The position numbers and the translations under genes are program-made. Shown piece by piece: positions 32,853 to 42,315 of a DNA stretch of 64,000 bases. How positions within the stretch are numbered: the first letter of the stretch is position 1; each line of letters begins with the position of its first letter. Source of the stretch: Acidobacteriaceae bacterium UBA1307. Its GTDB lineage: Bacteria > Acidobacteriota > Terriglobia > Terriglobales > Acidobacteriaceae. Where the stretch lies: contig DBTV01000029.1 of the NCBI GenBank assembly GCA_002307235.1, positions 41,833 to 105,832 on the forward strand, given 5' to 3'. Under the pieces are notes generated by a model. It made no database searches, was not told the DNA's origin, and worked only from the letters and a program-made list of their open reading frames with translations.

Positions 32853-35513
32853 GTGAAGTTCGTCGTACAACAATGGAGCAGGATTGCGGCGCTTTGTGTC
32901 GCATCGATTTTAGGCAGTGGTGCCTGTTGGGCTCAGCTCGCTTTTCCGGGTGCGGTCGGTTTTGGTGCGCAGGCCACTGGCGGGCGCGGCGGCACAATCT
33001 ATCACGTCACAAATCTCAACAATTCCGGCGCAGGATCGTTTCGCGACGCCGTCAGCACCGGCAATCGCATCGTTGTTTTTGATGTCGGCGGTTACATTGT
33101 GCTTTCGTCGCCGGTCAGCGTGGCGAGCAACATCACGGTCGAAGGGCAGACGGCGCCGGGGGGCGGCATCGGCATCATGGCGGCCGAGGTTTCGCTCAGT
33201 AACCGGTCGAATATCATTCTGCGCGGCCTACGCATTCGCCAGGGAACCGAGGATCCGAAGACCGGCAAGAGCGCGCTGGGCATGAGCAATGCCTCAAACA
33301 TTATTCTCGATCATTGTTCGTTTGAATACGGGCAGTGGGACAGCATTGATGCGGTGAAGACGGCCAACTTTACCGTCTCCAATTCGATCATCGCCAATCC
33401 CATCTATCAGCAGTTTGGCGCGCACGTCGAGGGCGGTCCGTCCACCTTTTATCGCAATCTGTGGGTGAACGGTCATAACCGCCAGCCGTTGGCCAAAGAC
33501 AACACGCTCTACATCAACAATGTGGTGTACGACTATCAGGCCGGGTATACGGTGGGCAACACGGGCGGCACGTTCTCGCACGACATCGTCAACAATTACT
33601 TCATCGCCGGTCCGCGCACGACCAGCACCTCGAATCTCTACTTTCAGGTCAACAGCAATCAGACGATCTATGCCGTGGGCAACATGCTCGACGGCAATCG
33701 CGACGGCGTGCTGAACGGCTCTGGTGCAAACACGGTGGGCAGTGCCATCCTGACCACGACGCCGTGGAGCAGTCTGACGGCGACGATTTCCACGCTGAGC
33801 GCGGCTGATGCGTACCCTCTTGTGGTGGCCAGCGCCGGAGCTTTTCCGCGCGATGAGGTAGATGCCTTCGTGGTGAGTGATGTACAGTCGCTCGGCACCG
33901 CTGGCACGCTCTACAAGGATCAGGCCAACACCGGCATCGAGAATGACGGCTATGGCGTGATTGCGAGCGGTACGCCCTTTGCCGATGCCAACAGCGACGG
34001 CATTCCCGACTATTGGGCCAGTGCCTACGGCATCAGCACGACCGATGCCAGTGCAGGTACGGCGAGCTATGGCAGCACGGGCTACACCAATCTCGAGGTC
34101 TATGCGAACAGTCTGATTTTGCCCGATCTGTGGAGCGCGGCCGACCTGAATACGCCGCCGACGGCGGGGGCTTCGAGTTACAACAGCTTTGCGGGCACAT
34201 GGTTGTTAACCGGCAGCAGCGCGGCTAACAGTACAGGCTTCGATCAAGGCCAGTTTGCTTCGCGTGCCTGGGCCGCCGATGGAACGCTTGCAGGCCAGGT
34301 GACGACGGTGAGCGGTGGTGCTGCCGGGCTGATGGCGCGCGCCGACACCAATGCAGATTCTGCCTATGCGGCCATCACGGTCAACTGCAACGGGCAGGTT
34401 GCTTTTCAGTGGCGCTCGGTTGACAGTGGCGTGGCAGGCGGCGTGCAGAAAAGCAACCTCTCCGCGCCGGTTTATCTAAAGCTGGTCCGGCAGAATGGCA
34501 CGGTGGCTGGTTACGCAAGCACAGACAACGCGAACTGGACTCTGGTTGGCCTTGCGCAGGTGGCGCTGACGGAAAAGGCTGTGGCGGGCATGATCGTCGC
34601 TTCGTCCTCTGCGACGCTGGCCACGGCGCAGTTTGCCACAGTGGATTTTGCCGACACTGCTGCCAGCGTGGTGAGCTTGCAGTCCTCATCGACGGCGATC
34701 ACTTATCCGGCGTCGATCAATCTGACGGCGACGGTTACGGCAGAAAAGACCGCGACCGGCACGGTGCAGTTCTGGGATGGCGGCACGGCGTTGACCGCGC
34801 AACCATTGCAGGGTGGTGGCGCGGCCTACTGGTATCTGCAGCCCGCGCTGAGCGCAGGCTCGCACACGCTGACGGCAAGCTATGCGGGCGATGCCAACAA
34901 CCTTGCGGGCTTCTCTGATCCGCTGACCATTACCGTGGCGCAGACGCCGGTGGCGCTTTCGGCCGCGTGTTGGAATGAGAGTTTTGCCTATGGCGCCGAC
35001 TACCAGTGCACGGCCAACGTCAGTTCGAATGCGGGCGCGCCCGCAGGCGCATTGCGGCACTCCCTGGACGGAGTGAGCAGTGCGGCGGCCCTGAACAATG
35101 GCACGGCGCAGTGGACGGTCTCAAAGCCCGAAGCCGGTACGCACGCGGTTTCCATCTGGTTTGAAGGGCAGGGAAACTTCGCGGCCAGCAGCGTCGTCAG
35201 CAAGGCCTTCACGGTGATGCCGGCAACGGTGCAATTGCAACTGTCGCCCTCAAGCTACTACCAGAGTGCGAGCGCGCCCTTCACGCTCAAGGCTGTGTTG
35301 CGCACCTGGAGTGCGCCGGTGCCGACGGCGGGTTCGATTGTTTTTTATGACAACGGCGTGGCGGTTGGCGCGGCGGATCTTGCTGCGGATGGGAGCGCGA
35401 GCCTGACTCTGAACTCGCTCAGCGCGGGTGCGCACAGCCTCGCGGCGGTGTATGCGGGCAGCACGAACTATAGCGCCGCGAACTCGTCGGCGGTTTCCGT
35501 GCAAACGTACTAG
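32853..35513 (+). CDS. Secreted pectate lyase (PL1-type) with C-terminal Ig-like repeats
   Basis: Predicted to cleave polygalacturonate by beta-elimination outside the cell. The GTG at 32853 has AGGAGG 6 bases upstream and opens a signal peptide ending ACWAQ. Residues about 28-330 form a parallel beta-helix with the PL1 beginnings AFPGAVGFGAQATGGRGG and DHCSFEYGQWDSIDAVK. A central region (about 430-620) resembles a carbohydrate-binding or laminin-G-like fold. About 625-886 hold three Ig-like repeats of the Big_3 type (SAGSHTLTASYAGDANNLAG and similar). Total length 886. Catalytic residues cannot be fixed by eye. Confidence 0.82.
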   Translation: MKFVVQQWSRIAALCVASILGSGACWAQLAFPGAVGFGAQATGGRGGTIYHVTNLNNSGAGSFRDAVSTGNRIVVFDVGGYIVLSSPVSVASNITVEGQTAPGGGIGIMAAEVSLSNRSNIILRGLRIRQGTEDPKTGKSALGMSNASNIILDHCSFEYGQWDSIDAVKTANFTVSNSIIANPIYQQFGAHVEGGPSTFYRNLWVNGHNRQPLAKDNTLYINNVVYDYQAGYTVGNTGGTFSHDIVNNYFIAGPRTTSTSNLYFQVNSNQTIYAVGNMLDGNRDGVLNGSGANTVGSAILTTTPWSSLTATISTLSAADAYPLVVASAGAFPRDEVDAFVVSDVQSLGTAGTLYKDQANTGIENDGYGVIASGTPFADANSDGIPDYWASAYGISTTDASAGTASYGSTGYTNLEVYANSLILPDLWSAADLNTPPTAGASSYNSFAGTWLLTGSSAANSTGFDQGQFASRAWAADGTLAGQVTTVSGGAAGLMARADTNADSAYAAITVNCNGQVAFQWRSVDSGVAGGVQKSNLSAPVYLKLVRQNGTVAGYASTDNANWTLVGLAQVALTEKAVAGMIVASSSATLATAQFATVDFADTAASVVSLQSSSTAITYPASINLTATVTAEKTATGTVQFWDGGTALTAQPLQGGGAAYWYLQPALSAGSHTLTASYAGDANNLAGFSDPLTITVAQTPVALSAACWNESFAYGADYQCTANVSSNAGAPAGALRHSLDGVSSAAALNNGTAQWTVSKPEAGTHAVSIWFEGQGNFAASSVVSKAFTVMPATVQLQLSPSSYYQSASAPFTLKAVLRTWSAPVPTAGSIVFYDNGVAVGAADLAADGSASLTLNSLSAGAHSLAAVYAGSTNYSAANSSAVSVQTY

Positions 35514-35527
35514 ACGCATCAAAGCCA

Positions 35528-35575
35528 AGTGCCCGGTCCTTCCGTTGGTTCGGATGGTACCGGGCACTCGTTTCT
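35528..35575 (+). terminator. Terminator after the pectate lyase gene
   Basis: AGTGCCCGGT pairs perfectly with ACCGGGCACT, followed by CGTTTCTT, 14 bases past the stop. It lies between convergent genes and may serve both. Confidence 0.75.
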
Positions 35576-35653
35576 TGCAGGAAAGAGCATGTCCTGGGGG
35601 AGGAATCGCCGAGGTCGCCGCGCAACAGGCACGCGGCGAAGCTCGGGGTGGAG

Positions 35654-38035
35654 TTATTTCGTAACAATCTCGACGATCTTGCTGTCGGACTCATTCCAGG
35701 CGGACGCGCCTTTGTGTGTCAGCGTGCCGGTTGCGTTGTTCCAGTGGAGGGTGGTCGTCGAGCCGCCGCCCTTTTCGTACGCGTAGCTCGTGCCGTCGTC
35801 GGTGAACAGTGTAAAGTGCGCATCGGCGCCGGGGTAAACGAGTACGTGCTCGATGGTTTGTGTCTGGTGCGTGCTTTCGATCGCCGAGCCAGTCGGGATG
35901 ATCGAACCGGCGCGCACGAACAGCGGCAGCGTGTCGATGGGCGCGGCGACCTCGATGGTCTGGCCGCCCTTCACGCGTTCGCGCGTCCAGTAGTTGTACC
36001 AGTCGCTGCCAGCCGGCAGATAGACCTTGCGGCTGGTAGCACCCTGCTCGGCAACGGGTGCGACCAGAAAGGCCGGGCCGAACATGTACTCGTCGCGGAT
36101 GTCGGCGACCTTGGAATCGCTGCCAAAGTCCAGCGCCAGCGCACGCAGAAACGGTGCGCCGGTCTTCCAGCTCTGGTAGCCGAGCGAATAGATGTAGGGC
36201 ATCAGCGTGTAGCGCAGCTTGAGATATTTTTCGAGAATTGGCTCGGCCTGTTTGCCGTAGGACCAGACCTCGTTGCTGTTGCGGCTGCCGTGGGTGCGGA
36301 ACAGTGGCAGGAAGCTGGCGTACTCGAACCAGCGCGTGTAGAGCTCCGGGTAGTCGTCATACTGGCCGATGTTGGCGCGCGCATCGCTCGGGTCGAGCAG
36401 CGACGTGTGCGCCGGGTGATGCTCGTAGGGCAGATACATCCAGCCGCCCGTGTCGTTGCCCCAGTAGGTGAGCCCGGTCGCGGCAAAGTTCAGCCCGGTG
36501 GGAATCTGCCGCCGGAAGGTATCCCAGGTCGGCTGAATGTCAGAGGACCAGAAGATGGCGCCGTTGCGTTGCGCGCCCAGGTAGGCGTCGCGCGACTGGA
36601 TCAGTGCGCGGCGGCCGGGCACATCGCGCCGGAAGCCATCATAGAGCGCCTGCGTGTGGAAGAGCGGATAGACGTTGAAGTAGCGCGTGCCCGGCCCGAT
36701 GTGGAAGTAGGCGCCATTCGGCGGCAGATCCGGCTCGGTCTCGTCGGCCCACAGGGAATCGAAGCCCTGCGAGAGCACCTTGTCGCGGATCAGCTTCCAG
36801 TACCAGTCGGCCGCGGCCGGGTTGGTCGAATCGATGTCCGAACCGGCCTTGTCATAAGGCATGCCGTCAATCGGCGTGCCGTCGGCTTTGTTGATGAACC
36901 AGCCGTTTTTGCGTGCTGTTTCGTAGGTGGTCGCCTCGGGAATGAAGCGCGGCCAGACGCTGATCATCGACTCGATGTTCATCGCGTGCAACTGCCTGTT
37001 CATCGCCGCCGGATCGGGCCAGAACTTCGGATTGAAGTCAAACTGGCCCATCTGCGTGAAGTAGAACCAGTCGACGACCATCACGTCGAGCGGCAGATGG
37101 CGTTCGCGATAGCCGCGCGCCACGTCGAGCACCTCCTGCTGGCTCGCGTAGCGCTGCTTGCTCTGCATGTAGCCGTAGGCGGACTTGGGCAGCAGGGGCG
37201 TCGCGCCGGTCAGCAGCCGGTATCCGGCATAGATTTCGTCCGCTGTTGCGCCGGCGATGACGAAGAAGCTGACGCGGTTGCCAACCTCCGAACTCCAGCG
37301 CGTCTGCTCATTGAAGCCGAAGGAGACGGTGGTCTTCGAAGGATTGTCCCAGACGAGGCCGTAGCCCTTGTTGGTGACGATGAACGGCACGCAACTGCTC
37401 TGGCCGCCGGGCGCGTTGTAGTCGTGCCAGCAGCGGACGACGTGATTGCGCAGGTCGAGAAAGCCTTCCTGATTTTGCCCGAGGCCGTAGTAGTGTTCGT
37501 CGTCGGGCGAGGCAAAGCTGGCCGCGACGGTAAAGAAGGGATCGTCGGTCGGGCGGCGGTCATTGTTCAGTTGGGCGGTGCCGTCCTTCTGGTTCGGAAC
37601 GGCCTGCGACCAGCCGTCCAGGCGCAGCAGCGTTGTGCCCTCGGGCGTGCGGAAGCGGATGCGCGCGCCGGGTGTGGTGCCGCCAAAGTAATGCGCCATG
37701 TCGCGCTGCGTCTCGGGCACTTCGCCCGCCGGGCCGTCCTTTTCGACGGTGGCGACAATGCGCGAGGACTTGTAGAAATTCGCTTCCCTGTTTTCGCTTG
37801 CCTTCCACCCGGAGGCGTCGGGCGCGGCGATCAATCCATAGCCAGGCGCCGAGCGGGCCGCGTCGCGTTGCAGGCTCAGCGTGACGCGCAGAATGTTGGG
37901 CGCGTACGGCTCGAGCACAATGGTTTCGCCGTTGCGGTCAAGTTCCAGCCGTTGGCCCTCAAGCCATGGGCAAGCGCAGGCGAAGAGAAAAAGTGCAGTG
38001 ACCAGGAAAAAAGAGTTTTTTGAAGACCCATGCAT
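35654..38035 (-). CDS. Exported glycoside hydrolase family 31 (alpha-xylosidase/alpha-glucosidase type)
   Basis: Retaining alpha-glycosidase of 793 residues. A signal peptide (about 1-28) is followed by an N-terminal beta-sandwich (galactose-mutarotase-like) and a TIM barrel. The nucleophile is the Asp in LWADETEPD and the acid/base is the Asp in YWGNDTGGW. A C-terminal DUF5110-like beta domain follows (HVLVYPGADAHFTLFTDDG). GGGAG lies 6 bases before the ATG at 38035. Upstream in-frame codons have no signals. Specificity (xylose, glucose or galactose) is not readable. It lies beside two TonB receptors, which fits a role in plant glycan use. Confidence 0.87.
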   Translation of the reverse strand: MHGSSKNSFFLVTALFLFACACPWLEGQRLELDRNGETIVLEPYAPNILRVTLSLQRDAARSAPGYGLIAAPDASGWKASENREANFYKSSRIVATVEKDGPAGEVPETQRDMAHYFGGTTPGARIRFRTPEGTTLLRLDGWSQAVPNQKDGTAQLNNDRRPTDDPFFTVAASFASPDDEHYYGLGQNQEGFLDLRNHVVRCWHDYNAPGGQSSCVPFIVTNKGYGLVWDNPSKTTVSFGFNEQTRWSSEVGNRVSFFVIAGATADEIYAGYRLLTGATPLLPKSAYGYMQSKQRYASQQEVLDVARGYRERHLPLDVMVVDWFYFTQMGQFDFNPKFWPDPAAMNRQLHAMNIESMISVWPRFIPEATTYETARKNGWFINKADGTPIDGMPYDKAGSDIDSTNPAAADWYWKLIRDKVLSQGFDSLWADETEPDLPPNGAYFHIGPGTRYFNVYPLFHTQALYDGFRRDVPGRRALIQSRDAYLGAQRNGAIFWSSDIQPTWDTFRRQIPTGLNFAATGLTYWGNDTGGWMYLPYEHHPAHTSLLDPSDARANIGQYDDYPELYTRWFEYASFLPLFRTHGSRNSNEVWSYGKQAEPILEKYLKLRYTLMPYIYSLGYQSWKTGAPFLRALALDFGSDSKVADIRDEYMFGPAFLVAPVAEQGATSRKVYLPAGSDWYNYWTRERVKGGQTIEVAAPIDTLPLFVRAGSIIPTGSAIESTHQTQTIEHVLVYPGADAHFTLFTDDGTSYAYEKGGGSTTTLHWNNATGTLTHKGASAWNESDSKIVEIVTK

Positions 38036-38134
38036 GAAGGCTCCCGTGCTGGCGCGGAGACCGCGCTCTGGCGATGCAAGTATTGCGTGATCGCGTATCG
38101 CGTAGCAATTGATATTCAGAAACGTGCGTAGTGC

Positions 38135-38165
38135 GAGGCCGGCTCGCATGACGTGAGCCGGCCTC
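38135..38165 (-). terminator. Hairpin after the second TonB receptor gene
   Basis: GAGGCCGGCTC pairs perfectly with GAGCCGGCCTC around nine bases, 9 bases past the receptor stop. There is no T-run. Confidence 0.6.
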
Positions 38166-38173
38166 GTGTGCCG

Positions 38174-41100
38174 CTAGAAACTATATTTCACCGAGAGCTC
38201 GCCCAGGCGATAGCCGGACTTTTGATCCGGTACGCCCTGCGTGAGGCCCTTCGACAGATTGCTTACCAGCGTCGACGTGAAGGTCTTCTTGTCGGTCGTG
38301 GTAAAGGTGGGAGTAATGATCGACGTGGTGCTGAAGTTGCGATTCGGGTGGTTGAGGAAGTTGAACATTGAGCCGCGCAGCTCCACGGCATGCTTGCCGT
38401 GAATCTTGAAGCTCTTGAACAGGCTCAGGTCCGAGTTGAAGTAGCTCGGCGCCGCGATGTAGCCGATCTGCCGCTTGCCGTAGCTGCCCACCGCCGGTGG
38501 CGCCAGGCAAAGCACGTTGAAGACCTGATGCGAACTGAGGCCCGCCTTCGGGTCGCAGGTATTCGTGGGAAGAATGGTGCCGACGTTGGTGCCGTACCAG
38601 GTCTTGGTCGACAGCGTTTCACTTAGCGCACTGTCGGTGACCGACATGCCGAAGTTCTGACCATTGGCCGTCTGCAGGTTGAAGCCGGACTGCCAGGTGG
38701 TGGTGCCGGAGATCGTCCATCCATTGGTGGCCAGTGACAGAAGAGGATGCTCGGCACTCAGCAGATTGCCGACCGAGTACGAGTACGAGGTGTTGATGAT
38801 GTTCGGCCGGTCAATGTTGAGGATGCCGTAGTTGCCGTGTACCGTGAACGGGTCCACGCTGGTGCCGACAATGCCCATCGACTTCGACCGTGTGTAGTTC
38901 AGGTTGTAGTTGAGCCTCTTGCTCTGGCGAACCCAGGCAACCTGGAAGCTGTTGTAGTTCGAGTAGCCGCTGTGGGTATTCACCGTCACCGCGTTGGTGC
39001 CGTAGCCCTTCCAGTACGGGAAGTAGTGCACGTAGTCATACGAGGAGGTCTTTTCCGGGTCGGTCGGTGCCGCATTCCCGTTCGCCGGATCGACCTTGAA
39101 CAGGCCGCCGAGGGGAATCTTGTTCTGGTTGGAGAAGTCGCCGCCGCCAATCTGCGATGCGCCGCTCTCGCCGCCCATCAGCAGGTTCTTGGTCTGGTTG
39201 CCGACGTAGGAAATTTCGATGGCGCTGTGCCAGGGAAGCTGCTGCGAGATGGTGAAGTTGTAGGCGTAGGTGCCGCCATCCTCATAATCGTTGGGGTCGG
39301 TGGCATTGACGCTCGAAGCCGCCGCGGCCGAAAAGCTCGCCGAACTCGAATGCAGGTTGCCCACGTCGCTGAGCGTTACGTTGCCGGTCGGTGTGTTGTA
39401 GGTCAGCACGTTGGCGGCCGTCGTCAACGTGTTCGAGTAATCGCCGGTTTGGTCGCTCCAGCGATACAGACCCCAGCCACCGCGCAGAACGGTCTTGCCG
39501 GTGCCGAACAGGTCATAGGCCACGCCGAAGCGGGGCTCGGAGAACAGAGCGCGCACCGGCGATCCGCTGTTGGGGATTCCGGGGTCAACGCCGTGCCAGC
39601 GCACGCCGGGGAATGCCCAGGTGCCGGTCGCCACGTCCGAGGCATAGAGGCCCGGAAGCCAGACTGCCATGCCGTTGCCGGCGCGGTCATACCAGCGGCC
39701 CAGGTGGTCAAAGCGCCAACCGATGTTCAGCATCAACCGCGAGGTCGCCTTCCAGTCGTCCATCACATAGAAGGCCGTGGTCCGGTAGGCCATGTTCGTC
39801 AGCGGTGCCGAGTTCGACTGCAAAAATCCGCCGGCGATGCCCATGATCATGTTGGCCGTCGGGTTGGTCGTGCCCATGTTCTTGATGCTCGAGTTCAGGC
39901 CGTTGCCGTTGATGGAGGAGGCAAAGGTGAAGTGGCCGTTGAGCGGTTCCCAACTGCTCTGGTTGTTGTTTTCAAGCTGAGTGAAGGCGCCGAACTTGAA
40001 GGTGTGCGTCTTGTAGACCTTGGTCACGTTGTCGGAGATCATGGCGTTGGCCTTCTGCAGCGCATACTGGCCGCCGGCGGCACTCCACAGATCCGGCACA
40101 TACATGTCCGGCGCGATCTTCTGCGACCAGTTGTTGTAGAAGGTTGGCGCGAGCAGCGACTTGGTGTACGGCGTCGTGTACGGGTAGCTGATCGTCGAGC
40201 TGTAGTTGGCCGCGGCATTGTTCGCCTTGAACGGCATGTTCACATAAGCCCAGGCTCCCACCAACTCGTTGGTCAGCGAAGAGGAGAGAATGGTCATCAG
40301 GTTGCCGGTCAGCACCCGCGACTTGGTCGGCTGGCTCATGCCGCCGCCAGGATACGGAACCAGAAAGCTCGGTGTCCACCACATCATGCCGGGGATCGTC
40401 ACCGTGTCGCCACCCTGTTGGTACGAGGCGAACAGCTTGACCTGCGGAGAGATGTTGTAGTCGACGCGGAAGCGGTAAATGTAGACGTTCTGCTGGCCGC
40501 CCGTCGCCATGTAGTAGTTGTAACCGCTGTTCTTGTCCGGATCGACGTTGGCGGCCGGGTAGAGCTTCATCAGCGCCGTTGCGCCCGGATCGACCGTGAG
40601 CTTGCTGCCGTTGCCTGCCTGCGTGATGGCGCTGCCGGCCGTGTCATAGCCGTCCACGTTGCTGCACCAGGTGCCGGCTGCGGCCGCGGTAAAGCCGTTC
40701 GGGCAGAGCTTGATGTTTGAATCAAAGCTCGACGTGTTGGTGGTGTTGTTCAGCGAGAAGTTGCCCTTCTGCATGTCGGCGCCGGGAATGTAGGATTCGA
40801 GAATCGTCGACGAGCCCGGGTTCTGCCACTGATACTCATAGCCGCCCCAGAACAGCAGTTTCTTGCTGTTCTTGTTGAACTCGGTGAAGGGAAGACGCAC
40901 CGGACCGCCGAAGTTGCCGCCCGGGTAGTAGTACGAATCCTGGGTCCGCTTCGTGCCGGTGTGGTTGTTGGTCCACTGGTTGCTGTTCAGCACGCCGTTG
41001 CGCGTATACAGATAGCCGGTGCCGTGATAGTCGCTGCCGCCGGCCTTGCTGACTACGTTGACAATCGTCGGACCGTCTTCGCTGTCGGCACCGAAGTTCG

Positions 41101-41854
41101 AGGTCTGAATCTTGACCTCGGCCGTCATATCCGGGTTGACGCTGGCAATCGAGCTTGAGTTCGCGCCCGGATCGATGATGTTGGCGCCATCGAGAATATA
41201 GGCCGTGCCGCCGCGATACGGCGCGCCATTGGTGCTCAGGCCGTTGCCGATCATGCTGCCGGTTGCGCCCATGGTCGTGAAGGAGGTGGAGGGGGAGTTG
41301 GAGGTGGTCGAGGTCATCATGGCCACGCCCGGAAGAATCTTGATCAACTCCGACAGCTCGCGGCTTTGCACCGAGAGCTTTTCAATATCGGCCGAACTCA
41401 GCAGCGCGAAATGCTCGCCGCTGTCGGTGGGAACCATCTGCGAGGCTGCCGATTCGACCACCAGGGTTTCGCTCGCCTCGCCGACCGCCATCTTGATGTC
41501 GGTCACCGAGCGGACATCGCCCACGTTGATGGTGATGTCGGACTGCTTCCAGCCCTTGAAGCCCTTGGCTTCGATCTGCACGCTGTAGTTGCCCGGCGAG
41601 AGGGCGGCAAAGGTGAAGTAGCCGCGCTCGTTGCTGCTGGATTTTCTCTGCTCCGCCGTCGTCTGGTTCAGCAGGGTCACCGTCGCTCCGGAGACCACCG
41701 CCCCCGTCTGGTCCTGCACGGTGCCCGAAAGGCTTCCGGTGAGAAGCTGCGCAGAGAGGGGGGTGAGTGCGAGAAGGAACGAACAGAGTCCCAAGACTCC
41801 GCCGATCCTTCTGAAGAGAATATGTGCGAGCTTTTGTTTGAGTGTTTGCATCAT
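38174..41854 (-). CDS. TonB-dependent receptor, Oar-like, with carboxypeptidase-regulatory domain (second copy)
   Basis: Outer-membrane receptor of about 1,226 residues with the same architecture as the first: a long signal peptide (basic n-region, then LGLCSFLLALTPLSAQ), CnaB-like domain (about 38-125, GTVQDQTGAVVSGATVTLLN), plug (SVQSRELSELIKILPGV, IVNVVSKAGGSDYHGTG), and a large barrel ending LGELSVKYSF. GGAGGAAG lies before two adjacent ATGs (41854, 41851). A LacI-type palindrome lies about 180 bases upstream and a membrane regulator is divergent. The ligand is unknown; the GH31 gene follows on the same strand. Confidence 0.88.
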   Translation of the reverse strand: MMQTLKQKLAHILFRRIGGVLGLCSFLLALTPLSAQLLTGSLSGTVQDQTGAVVSGATVTLLNQTTAEQRKSSSNERGYFTFAALSPGNYSVQIEAKGFKGWKQSDITINVGDVRSVTDIKMAVGEASETLVVESAASQMVPTDSGEHFALLSSADIEKLSVQSRELSELIKILPGVAMMTSTTSNSPSTSFTTMGATGSMIGNGLSTNGAPYRGGTAYILDGANIIDPGANSSSIASVNPDMTAEVKIQTSNFGADSEDGPTIVNVVSKAGGSDYHGTGYLYTRNGVLNSNQWTNNHTGTKRTQDSYYYPGGNFGGPVRLPFTEFNKNSKKLLFWGGYEYQWQNPGSSTILESYIPGADMQKGNFSLNNTTNTSSFDSNIKLCPNGFTAAAAGTWCSNVDGYDTAGSAITQAGNGSKLTVDPGATALMKLYPAANVDPDKNSGYNYYMATGGQQNVYIYRFRVDYNISPQVKLFASYQQGGDTVTIPGMMWWTPSFLVPYPGGGMSQPTKSRVLTGNLMTILSSSLTNELVGAWAYVNMPFKANNAAANYSSTISYPYTTPYTKSLLAPTFYNNWSQKIAPDMYVPDLWSAAGGQYALQKANAMISDNVTKVYKTHTFKFGAFTQLENNNQSSWEPLNGHFTFASSINGNGLNSSIKNMGTTNPTANMIMGIAGGFLQSNSAPLTNMAYRTTAFYVMDDWKATSRLMLNIGWRFDHLGRWYDRAGNGMAVWLPGLYASDVATGTWAFPGVRWHGVDPGIPNSGSPVRALFSEPRFGVAYDLFGTGKTVLRGGWGLYRWSDQTGDYSNTLTTAANVLTYNTPTGNVTLSDVGNLHSSSASFSAAAASSVNATDPNDYEDGGTYAYNFTISQQLPWHSAIEISYVGNQTKNLLMGGESGASQIGGGDFSNQNKIPLGGLFKVDPANGNAAPTDPEKTSSYDYVHYFPYWKGYGTNAVTVNTHSGYSNYNSFQVAWVRQSKRLNYNLNYTRSKSMGIVGTSVDPFTVHGNYGILNIDRPNIINTSYSYSVGNLLSAEHPLLSLATNGWTISGTTTWQSGFNLQTANGQNFGMSVTDSALSETLSTKTWYGTNVGTILPTNTCDPKAGLSSHQVFNVLCLAPPAVGSYGKRQIGYIAAPSYFNSDLSLFKSFKIHGKHAVELRGSMFNFLNHPNRNFSTTSIITPTFTTTDKKTFTSTLVSNLSKGLTQGVPDQKSGYRLGELSVKYSF

Positions 41855-42031
41855 TGTGTGTCTTCCTCCCCAAATCTGTTGCACGGTTGAGGATTGCCGC
41901 TGCCCGTTGTCGATTCATTCGGGCTGAGCTGGCGTACCGATCGCCCCGACGTCCACGTCAGGTAAATCGATTCGGCAGCCAATCTAGGCAGAGGAGTCAC
42001 GACGCGCAAGTGTTACTCAGTGTTTTTACGG

Positions 42032-42043
42032 TAAAACGTTTTA
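42032..42043. promoter_or_regulatory. LacI-type palindrome TAAAACGTTTTA
   Basis: Perfect 12-base palindrome with a central CG, the hallmark of LacI/GalR-family operators. It lies 178-189 bases before the second TonB receptor start in the divergent region. No LacI-type gene is in this window. 41855-42315 shows no gene. Confidence 0.45.
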
Positions 42044-42315
42044 ATTTCAATAATATAATCTCAATTTTTGGACTCTGTTCCTGCCTCTGGGATACCTGCT
42101 TTCCCCCTTGCTTTTTGAGCCGTTGTTGTTTGCTTGACAACCGTGAGGCGATTTTTGTCTACTTGCTGCTCGACGGAACCGTTGGCCGGGTGTGCGTCGT
42201 CTGTTGACCGCCTGATCGGGATACGGAAGGAAATAACCTCTCTCGTTCTACGGAGAGCGAAAGAAAAAGGGGTTTGTTGCGCGCTGCCTTTCGCCTGGGC
42301 AGAGGGCCCATTGCA

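Noticed and set aside
35648..38023. 791-codon plus-strand frame opposite GH31
   Set aside because: Antisense of a clear GH31 gene; no recognisable protein features.
38747..40720. 657-codon plus-strand frame opposite the second TonB receptor
   Set aside because: Val/Gly/Arg-rich shadow of the receptor coding sequence.
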